This document shows, in pieces, positions 7,890 through 13,405 of a DNA stretch of 64,000 nt; the first letter of the stretch is position 1; every line of letters starts with the position of its first letter. The notes under the pieces are model-generated. The model was not told where the DNA came from. It ran no database searches and was given only the letters and a program-made list of their open reading frames with translations. This stretch comes from DATKPE01 sp035524335 (GTDB lineage Bacteria > Bacteroidota > Ignavibacteria > UBA10030 > SZUA-254). A program made the translations under genes and the position numbers. Location: positions 62,001-126,000 of the forward strand of contig DATKPE010000010.1 in NCBI GenBank assembly GCA_035524335.1, read 5' to 3'.

Positions 7890-7927
7890 GGAATTCCGAA
7901 TTAAATTCGGTATGATTCCCCGAATTT
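7890..7927. promoter_or_regulatory. Nested inverted repeats (CCGAATT/AATTCGG arms)
   Basis: GGAATTCC (7890-7897) is followed by CCGAATT-A-AATTCGG (7896-7910), and the AAATTCGG arm pairs again with CCGAATTT (7920-7927). The block sits about 245-280 bases upstream of the sigma-54-like promoter at 7635-7649. It may be a cluster of activator or repressor sites; the binding protein is unknown. Confidence 0.35.
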
Positions 7928-8054
7928 GATCCTCTGATAGAAAAAGAACTCGTGCTGGAATATTGATGAATAGGCACGGAATTCGGCCGTTCAACAGAGA
8001 AATACCGGCTGGAATTCCGCGGCTCGGCTGGAGATATGAGAGGTCTCCCGGCGC

Positions 8055-8312
8055 TCAGGCGACGTGAGCAACGCTCGGATTTTTTTCAATTTTTTTGATC
8101 GCGATCCCCGCATCGATGATCACGTGATCACCAACCCGCGCATTCATGATCAGAAAGAGCGGTATGTGGAGATACGATCCGTCGACCAGAACCTTTCCCT
8201 TGGTCGACCCTTCACTCACGTATATTTCGACGATCCTGCCGGACATCCGGTTTTTTTGACTGTCCAATCTGTCCGATCCCCTTTCACGATGTAAATACCG
8301 CATCGGCTTCAT
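8055..8312 (-). CDS. HypC/HupF-like small protein
   Basis: The protein is 85 residues from the ATG at 8312, which has AAAGG 5 bases upstream, or 63 residues from the internal ATG at 8246, where the similarity begins. The sequence SGRIVEIYVSEG, then ARVGDHVIIDAGIAIKKIE, closely follows the beta-barrel of HypC (which reads roughly GKIVSI, then VGDYVLVHAGFAI). HypC is a chaperone for [NiFe]-hydrogenase metal-centre assembly and normally starts Met-Cys, with the Cys essential for function. Here that Cys is missing from either start, and no hydrogenase or other hyp gene is in the window. The fold is likely HypC-like, but the classical function is doubtful. Confidence 0.55.
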   Translation of the reverse strand: MKPMRYLHRERGSDRLDSQKNRMSGRIVEIYVSEGSTKGKVLVDGSYLHIPLFLIMNARVGDHVIIDAGIAIKKIEKNPSVAHVA

Positions 8313-8330
8313 CCGCGCCTTTACAGTATT

Positions 8331-8438
8331 TCACTGATGTGCGTACATGATTCCGACACATGCCAGCATGATCAGAAACGGCAGAACGATCATGCAGTGG
8401 AATTTCAGCCAGTTATAGAGCTCGTCCTTCTGTTCCAT
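8331..8438 (-). CDS. Possible small single-helix membrane protein
   Basis: A 35-codon frame starts with MEQKDELYNWLKFHC and ends in a strongly hydrophobic stretch (IVLPFLIMLACVGIMY) followed by AHQ. It would be a one-helix membrane peptide with a charged cytoplasmic N-terminus. An upstream in-frame ATG at 8462 would add eight residues. A sigma-54-like element at 8476-8490 would place the transcript start near 8465, which favours the 8438 start. The HypC-like gene follows 18 bases downstream. I do not recognise it; it is too short for a secure call and could be spurious. Confidence 0.35.
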   Translation of the reverse strand: MEQKDELYNWLKFHCMIVLPFLIMLACVGIMYAHQ

Positions 8439-8475
8439 ATTCTTCGACAGTATATCCTTCATGAGCGGGGAATAC

Positions 8476-8490
8476 GCAAGAAGCATTCCA
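8476..8490 (-). promoter_or_regulatory. Sigma-54-like promoter for the small ORF and HypC-like gene
   Basis: The minus strand reads TGGAATGCTTCTTGC. The invariant GG and GC are at the right spacing and the TTGC block is perfect, but the -24 block is degenerate (AAT for CAC). The predicted start is near 8465. Confidence 0.4.
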
Positions 8491-8617
8491 TACTTTTAGA
8501 GGCAATACCGGTGAATTCACACAAAAATGGAGGGAAACATCTCAGTTCTGAAAGGAACCGATTGTCCGGGATGTCAGAAATAATAAGCGAAACCGGCCGG
8601 AAGCCGAAACCACGGTG

Positions 8618-9664
8618 TCAGTGGTACAGATTGTCGGATGAACCGGTCACCCGGCCGCGGAAGGACCGGAAGAGGTAGAAGAAGTATCCTGCCGCCAGGA
8701 GCATGCCGATCGGCCACCAGATGAGCCCGACGGAAAGTCCGTACGCGCCGGCGATCGCATTGTGCACCGTCAGGGAGTATTCCCCTCCTCCCGTTGCCGG
8801 GAGGAGATCCGGATAGAGGCTGAACGCCGTGGCGGCGAGCATTCCCGCAATGAAGAGGCAGGAGGAGAGAAATGCCGGCACGTCCCGGTTGCGGCGGAGG
8901 AACGCTTTCACGCCGGCGAGTCCCGCCAGGGCGGCGAGGGGGATGAGATCGGCCCCGGGGTTGTCGATATAATTATGCCATGTCGCGGGGCGGACCGCAA
9001 GGGTTCCCAGAAAGGCGCCTGCGGAGGATATGATGACGGCCCACCAGAGCGATCCTGCGGCGGCGGACGCCCGTCTTCTGAGATCTCCTGTCGTTTTCAT
9101 CGAAAGGTAGCAGGCGCCGTGCATCGTCAGCGTGCAGAGAGCCACGATTCCCATGGTGACGGTGAACCAGTCGATGATGCCGGTCTCGCGCGGATCAGGG
9201 GAAAAACTCCAGAGCGGTTCGAAAAAATAACCTTCGGCATTCAGCGGAACGCCGCGCACGACGTTGCCGAGCGAGGCGCCGAAAAAGATCGCAAGGAGGG
9301 CGCTCGAAACCGTGAAGACGGTATCCCAGAATTTCCGCCAGACCGGCTCATGGAGCTGATGGCGCAGTTCGATGCCGGCGGCGCGGAGCATGAGGAGCCA
9401 GAGGACGATCATGAGCGGAAGGTAAAAACCGCTGAAGCTCGATGCGTAGAGGGAGGGGAAGGCGAAGTAGAGCGTTCCGCCGGCGGCGAGGAGCCAGACC
9501 TCGTTTCCGTCCCAGACATGGGCGATGGTGCCGATGACGACCGACCGTTCCTCGGCCGTTCGTGCGATGAGGAGGTGGAGCACCCCGGCCCCGAGGTCGA
9601 AACCGTCGAGCAGGACATACATGGTGATCATGAACGCGAGGATGCCGAACCAGAGCGTTTCCAT
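8618..9664 (-). CDS. cydB: Cytochrome bd ubiquinol oxidase subunit II
   Basis: The 348-residue protein with about eight or nine membrane helices is typical of CydB. The N-terminal LDGFDLGAGVLHL, the HVWDGNEVWLLAAGGTLYFAFP block and FYLPLMIVLWLLMLRA are strongly conserved family segments. With CydA it forms the high-affinity quinol oxidase that reduces oxygen to water, used under low oxygen or to protect oxygen-labile enzymes. The gene lies 3 bases downstream of cydA. No obvious CydX or cydCD neighbour is seen, although a small membrane ORF of unknown function lies 180 bases downstream. Confidence 0.96.
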   Translation of the reverse strand: METLWFGILAFMITMYVLLDGFDLGAGVLHLLIARTAEERSVVIGTIAHVWDGNEVWLLAAGGTLYFAFPSLYASSFSGFYLPLMIVLWLLMLRAAGIELRHQLHEPVWRKFWDTVFTVSSALLAIFFGASLGNVVRGVPLNAEGYFFEPLWSFSPDPRETGIIDWFTVTMGIVALCTLTMHGACYLSMKTTGDLRRRASAAAGSLWWAVIISSAGAFLGTLAVRPATWHNYIDNPGADLIPLAALAGLAGVKAFLRRNRDVPAFLSSCLFIAGMLAATAFSLYPDLLPATGGGEYSLTVHNAIAGAYGLSVGLIWWPIGMLLAAGYFFYLFRSFRGRVTGSSDNLYH

Positions 9665-9667
9665 GGG

Positions 9668-11005
9668 TCACGCGGCGGAAGAGGTGGAAGTTTCCGGTCC
9701 GTGTCCGATCATCCGGAGGACCAGGATAAGATACAGAACGGCCACGATCAGGTAGATGCCGAGAAAACCGAGAAGCGTGAAGAGCCCGTTGCCCGCGGAG
9801 ACGGTCGGGGATGCCCCGTGAACGGTCCGGAACAGCCCGTAGACAAGCCACGGCTGTCGCCCCAGTTCCGCCGTCATCCAGCCGGCGGTATTGGCGATGA
9901 ACGGGAAGGGAAACGCGAGGAGGAGGGCCCACAGGATCCAGCGGTTCCGCGCGAGAGCACCGCGCCAGAGAAGGACGGCCGCCGCGGCCAGAATGGCGGC
10001 GAAGATGGTTCCCAGGCCGACCATCATATGGTAGACGTAGTAGAGGAGAGGAATATTGTCAGGCCAGGCGTCGGGAGGGAACGCGTCGAGTCCCCTGACC
10101 TCCGCCTCCCACCGTGAATAGGTGAGAAAACTGAGCGCCTTCGGAACGTGAAGCGGGTTGTCGATCCGCTGTTTCTCCATGTCGGGCTGACCGATCAGGA
10201 TGAGTTCCGCCCCCGCTTTCGATTTGAACAGTCCTTCCATCGCCGCAAGGGTCGGAGGCTGTTCCGCCGCAACGTTTTTGCCCTGCATGTCGCCGGTGGG
10301 GTACATGACGAGAATGGAGGCAATCAGGCCGACGGAGACCCCGAGCCGCACGAAGAGGATTGCCGGTGTGCCGTGCTTCCCGGTCAGAAGGTAATAGGCG
10401 CCGACGGACGCCATGGCGAACGAGGCGGTGACGACCGATCCCGCCATCGTGTGGGCATACTGCCAGAGTCCCCAGCGGTTGAAGAGAAGGTCGGTGAAGG
10501 AGGTAAGGGTTGCGGATCCGTCGGGAGCGATGGTGAATCCGACCGGGTGCTGCATCCAGGCGTCGGTCTGCACGATCAGGAAGCCGGAGAGCCAGGATCC
10601 GGCGAAGACGAGCAGGGAGGAGACGAAATGCATCCGGCGGCCGAGGCGGCGTTCTCCGAAGAGGAAAAGGCCGAGGAAGCTCGATTCGAGGAAGAAGGAG
10701 AAGATCCCCTCCATGGCGAGCGTCTGGCCGATGACGCTTCCGGCGTATCTGGAAAACCGGGCCCAGTTGGTCCCGAACTGAAACTCCATGGGAATCCCGG
10801 TGATGACCCCGGCAAAGAAATTGAGCGCGAATATCCTTGCCCAGAACCGGGCCGCGTCGTCGTAGCGGGAGTCTCCGGTCGCAAGACCGCGCCACTTGAG
10901 AATGAGGATAAGAAGCGAGAGCCCCATGGTAAGCTGGGGAAAGATATAATGGAACGTGACGGTGAAGGCGAACTGAAGCCGGTCGACGGTGACCGCGTCA
11001 TTCAT
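9668..11005 (-). CDS. cydA: Cytochrome bd ubiquinol oxidase subunit I
   Basis: The 445-residue CydA carries the heme-ligand His in FHYIFPQLTMG near residue 19, the conserved NFFAGVITGIPMEFQFGTNW segment and the GWMTAELGRQPW motif. Its quinol-binding loop is short, as in the short-Q-loop subfamily found outside enteric bacteria. It receives electrons from quinol and carries hemes b558, b595 and d. cydB follows directly. The OsmC-like gene lies 54 bases upstream on the same strand and may share the transcript. For an organism rich in ferredoxin-dependent oxidoreductases, this points to a microaerobic or oxygen-scavenging role. Confidence 0.96.
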   Translation of the reverse strand: MNDAVTVDRLQFAFTVTFHYIFPQLTMGLSLLILILKWRGLATGDSRYDDAARFWARIFALNFFAGVITGIPMEFQFGTNWARFSRYAGSVIGQTLAMEGIFSFFLESSFLGLFLFGERRLGRRMHFVSSLLVFAGSWLSGFLIVQTDAWMQHPVGFTIAPDGSATLTSFTDLLFNRWGLWQYAHTMAGSVVTASFAMASVGAYYLLTGKHGTPAILFVRLGVSVGLIASILVMYPTGDMQGKNVAAEQPPTLAAMEGLFKSKAGAELILIGQPDMEKQRIDNPLHVPKALSFLTYSRWEAEVRGLDAFPPDAWPDNIPLLYYVYHMMVGLGTIFAAILAAAAVLLWRGALARNRWILWALLLAFPFPFIANTAGWMTAELGRQPWLVYGLFRTVHGASPTVSAGNGLFTLLGFLGIYLIVAVLYLILVLRMIGHGPETSTSSAA

Positions 11006-11059
11006 GGCGGAACTCCGGATAACTGCGGAGGAGGCGTGCCGGGATGATCATGGCGTCTG

Positions 11060-11506
11060 TCATGGTCGTGAAGGGGGATCGGCGTCCGGCTCGATGCGGA
11101 TGGAGTGGGTCAGCGGAACCGACGCGCACAGCATCGCGGAGATCGAGCAGTATTTCGTGATCGAGAGCTCGACGGCGCGGGCGACGTCGTCGCGGTTGAT
11201 GCCGGTGCCGTAGACGACGTATTCGACGTGGATGCCGGTGAAGGTGCGGGGATGTTCGTCACGCACGGTGGCGGAGAGATGGATGTCGCACCGGTCGAAC
11301 GGCACGCGCTTCTTGCGCATGATCGGGATGACGTCGGTGGCCGTACAGCCGCCGAGCGCGATGAGGAGGAGTTCCTTCGGCGTGGGGCCGGCGTTACTGC
11401 CGCCGAACTCTTCGGGGCCGTCCATGATAACCCAGTGATTTGAATCGGTTTTTGCGGCCAGGGTGATGCCGCGGAGCTGGTGAACCTGAGCGGTTTTAGT
11501 GATCAT
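11060..11506 (-). CDS. OsmC/Ohr family protein
   Basis: Taking the start at MITKTAQV (11506) gives 148 residues, the normal OsmC length; an upstream in-frame ATG at 11593 would add 29 residues with no similarity. Family marks are GGSNAGPTPKELLLIALGGCTATDV, with the first redox Cys, and KYCSISAMLCASV, with the second. OsmC-type proteins reduce peroxides, often organic ones, with the Cys pair; the YhfA-like branch is uncharacterised. It is upstream of cydAB in the same direction, consistent with an oxygen-defence cluster. No clear Shine-Dalgarno sequence is seen before either start. Confidence 0.82.
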   Translation of the reverse strand: MITKTAQVHQLRGITLAAKTDSNHWVIMDGPEEFGGSNAGPTPKELLLIALGGCTATDVIPIMRKKRVPFDRCDIHLSATVRDEHPRTFTGIHVEYVVYGTGINRDDVARAVELSITKYCSISAMLCASVPLTHSIRIEPDADPPSRP

Positions 11507-11888
11507 CGGTTTGTCGGAAGATGACAGGGCAACGTACAAAATTTTTGAGAAGGATGAAAATTTGCTTCTTTTTTCACAATATCCGATTATCAAGGGTAAG
11601 AAGGTTCCGGAGTCTATTTCTCATTTTCGAGAGATTCGTGCGGACGGGGATATGGAAACGATTTTTAAAACGAGTGGGGGGACGGAGGCGGTGGCATACA
11701 AATTGAAGCCTAGGGGCGCATCAGACAGTCGTATCTTGCCGTTGAGGGCAGGCCGGATGTGCTGAGAGCCCGCCAGAGTTCCTTGCCTGTGAAGATTCCC
11801 CGGAGTCAGCAGACCGGCACGAGACAACATCGTCAACGGAAAGAGAACAAGAGAACCAAGTCCACTACAATTAACAAGGAGAAGAGTC
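11507..11888. other. Divergent intergenic region between osmC-like and gdhA
   Basis: No gene is seen in these 382 bases. They contain a sigma-54-like promoter facing gdhA (11692-11706) and a TATCCGATTATC sequence near 11579 that resembles half of the CGGATA/TATCCG repeats elsewhere in the window. The predicted gdhA leader would be about 170 bases. I see no convincing riboswitch in it. Confidence 0.5.
11692..11706 (+). promoter_or_regulatory. Sigma-54-like promoter upstream of gdhA
   Basis: TGGCATACAAATTGA has a strong -24 block and TTGA at -12 with correct spacing. It is almost identical to the element before feoA (28539-28553, TGGCATACAAGTTGT). Transcription would begin near 11718. Sigma-54 control would fit a nitrogen-metabolism gene. 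Confidence 0.5.
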
Positions 11889-13256
11889 ATGTTTATGTCT
11901 GGATATGCCGCGAACCTCATGGCGATGGTGAAGGCGAAGAATCCGAACGAGCCGGAATTTCTGCAGGCCGTGGAGGAAGTCGTCGAATCCCTGCAGCTGG
12001 TGCTGGACCGGTATCCGGAATATCGCTCAGCGAAAATTCTGGAACGGATCGTCGAACCGGAACGCGTCCTCATGTTCCGCATTCCGTGGTTTGATGACCG
12101 CGGTGAAGTGCAGGTCAACCGCGGGTTCCGTATCGAAATGAACAGTGCAATCGGACCGTACAAGGGCGGTCTGCGGTTCCATCCGTCGGTGAACCTCGGC
12201 ATCCTGAAGTTCCTGGCGTTCGAGCAGGTGTTCAAAAACAGTCTTACGACACTGCCGATGGGCGGCGGCAAGGGCGGATCGGATTTCGATCCGAAAGGCA
12301 AGAGCGACAGCGAAGTGATGCGGTTCTGCCAGAGCTTCATGACCGAACTGGCGCGCCACATCGGTCCGAACACCGACGTTCCGGCAGGCGATATCGGCGT
12401 CGGTGGACGTGAAATCGGATTCCTCTTCGGGCAGTACAAGCGCCTCCGCAACGAGTTCACCGGCGTCCTCACCGGCAAGGGCCTCAACTGGGGCGGTTCG
12501 CTCATTCGTCCCGAGGCGACCGGGTACGGCGCAGTCTACTTCGCGGCCGAAATGCTCACGACCCGCAAGCAGACCATGCAGGGAAAGAAGTGCCTCGTCT
12601 CCGGAAGCGGCAACGTGGCGCAGTATACCATCGAGAAGATCAACCAGCTCGGCGGCAAGGCGGTCACGCTGTCGGATTCCACCGGCTATGTGTATGACGA
12701 AGCCGGCATCGACGACAAGAAACTGAAGTTCGTCATGGAGCTGAAGAATGTCCGCCGCGGCCGGATCAAGGAATATGCCGACGCCTTCAAGGGCGTCGTC
12801 TATACCCCGGTCGATGCGAAACAGGACTTCAATCCCCTCTGGAACCATAAGGCGGATTGTGCATTCCCGAGCGCGACGCAGAACGAAATCAACGCGAAGG
12901 ATGCCGCCAACCTGCTGAAGAACGGCGTGTATGTGGTGGCGGAAGGCGCCAATATGCCGACCACGCCCGAAGGGATCAAGCAGTTCGTCGATTCCAAGAT
13001 CCTGTACGGTCCCGGCAAGGCGGCGAACGCCGGCGGCGTTGCAACATCCGGTCTCGAAATGTCCCAGAACAGCATGCGTCTCGGCTGGTCGCGGGAAGAA
13101 GTGGACCAGCGCCTGCACGGCATCATGAAGAGCATCCACAAGGCATGCTTTGAGACAGCGGAACGGTTCGGAACGCCGGGCAATTACGTGAACGGCGCGA
13201 ACATCGCCGGCTTCCTCAAGGTCGCCGATGCAATGATGGATCAGGGCCTCGTCTGA
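11889..13256 (+). CDS. gdhA: Glutamate dehydrogenase, hexameric NADP-type
   Basis: The 455-residue enzyme interconverts glutamate and 2-oxoglutarate plus ammonia. It has the substrate-site motifs of the GdhA family: GPYKGGLRFHPSVN, the catalytic-lysine block PMGGGKGGSDFDPKGKSD, and DVPAGDIGVGGREIG. The Rossmann region (about 195-380) has SGSGNVAQYT. Similarity and length fit the roughly 450-residue NADP-preferring bacterial class, although coenzyme use cannot be proven here. AAGGAG lies 7 bases before the ATG. A strong intrinsic terminator follows 30 bases after the stop, so it is monocistronic. A sigma-54-like promoter lies about 180 bases upstream. Confidence 0.96.
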   Translation: MFMSGYAANLMAMVKAKNPNEPEFLQAVEEVVESLQLVLDRYPEYRSAKILERIVEPERVLMFRIPWFDDRGEVQVNRGFRIEMNSAIGPYKGGLRFHPSVNLGILKFLAFEQVFKNSLTTLPMGGGKGGSDFDPKGKSDSEVMRFCQSFMTELARHIGPNTDVPAGDIGVGGREIGFLFGQYKRLRNEFTGVLTGKGLNWGGSLIRPEATGYGAVYFAAEMLTTRKQTMQGKKCLVSGSGNVAQYTIEKINQLGGKAVTLSDSTGYVYDEAGIDDKKLKFVMELKNVRRGRIKEYADAFKGVVYTPVDAKQDFNPLWNHKADCAFPSATQNEINAKDAANLLKNGVYVVAEGANMPTTPEGIKQFVDSKILYGPGKAANAGGVATSGLEMSQNSMRLGWSREEVDQRLHGIMKSIHKACFETAERFGTPGNYVNGANIAGFLKVADAMMDQGLV

Positions 13257-13286
13257 TCACGGGATCCTGAAGTCGGTACTCTGTCC

Positions 13287-13321
13287 GGAGCGGCTGAGAT
13301 GTTCAGCCGCTCCTTTTTTTT
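13287..13321 (+). terminator. Intrinsic terminator after gdhA
   Basis: An 11-bp perfect stem (GGAGCGGCTGA paired with TCAGCCGCTCC), a 5-base loop and a run of eight T form a textbook rho-independent terminator, 30 bases after the gdhA stop codon. Confidence 0.93.
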
Positions 13322-13333
13322 CCCCGCACGGTC

Positions 13334-13365
13334 CATGCAAATGTCTCCCCCGCGTTGTATATTAG
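13334..13365 (+). promoter_or_regulatory. Possible Bacteroidota-type promoter for the receiver/PEP-synthase-like gene
   Basis: TATATTAG at 13358-13365 fits the -7 box TAnnTTTG at seven of eight bases. Exactly 20 bases upstream is CATG (consensus TTTG, half matched). It lies between the gdhA terminator and the ATG at 13406. The -33 match is weak. Confidence 0.3.
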
Positions 13366-13405
13366 CACAACCGGCGCCCGCCGTTCCGCAAACGGATTTT
13401 ATGCC

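Larger units (their letters stand above)
7581..8054. other. AT-rich intergenic region with regulatory repeats, no gene seen
   Basis: These 474 bases are markedly AT-richer than the flanks. Short open frames on both strands (for example 7649-7873 and 7803-7994) have no ribosome-binding site, no recognisable protein and poor composition. The region holds a sigma-54-like promoter (7635-7649, minus strand) and a block of inverted repeats at 7890-7927. GGAATTCCG is repeated near 7890 and 8011. Confidence 0.6.

Noticed and set aside
7614..7994. Short frames on both strands in the AT-rich gap upstream of the GcvH-like gene
   Set aside because: No ribosome-binding sites, no plausible protein features, and they overlap the promoter and inverted repeats.
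8055..8312. Presence of a [NiFe]-hydrogenase maturation cluster, suggested by the HypC-like gene and NrfD/HybA-like genes
   Set aside because: No hydrogenase large or small subunit and no other hyp gene occurs in the window; the HybA- and NrfD-like proteins are shared by many unrelated complexes.
11520..11560. A TTGC-containing stretch upstream of the OsmC-like gene considered as a seventh sigma-54 promoter
   Set aside because: TTGC is present on the minus strand, but there is no GG in the -24 position.
11621..12505. 294-codon minus-strand frame overlapping gdhA and its upstream gap
   Set aside because: It is mostly antisense to gdhA, with Ser/Arg-rich composition typical of shadow frames.
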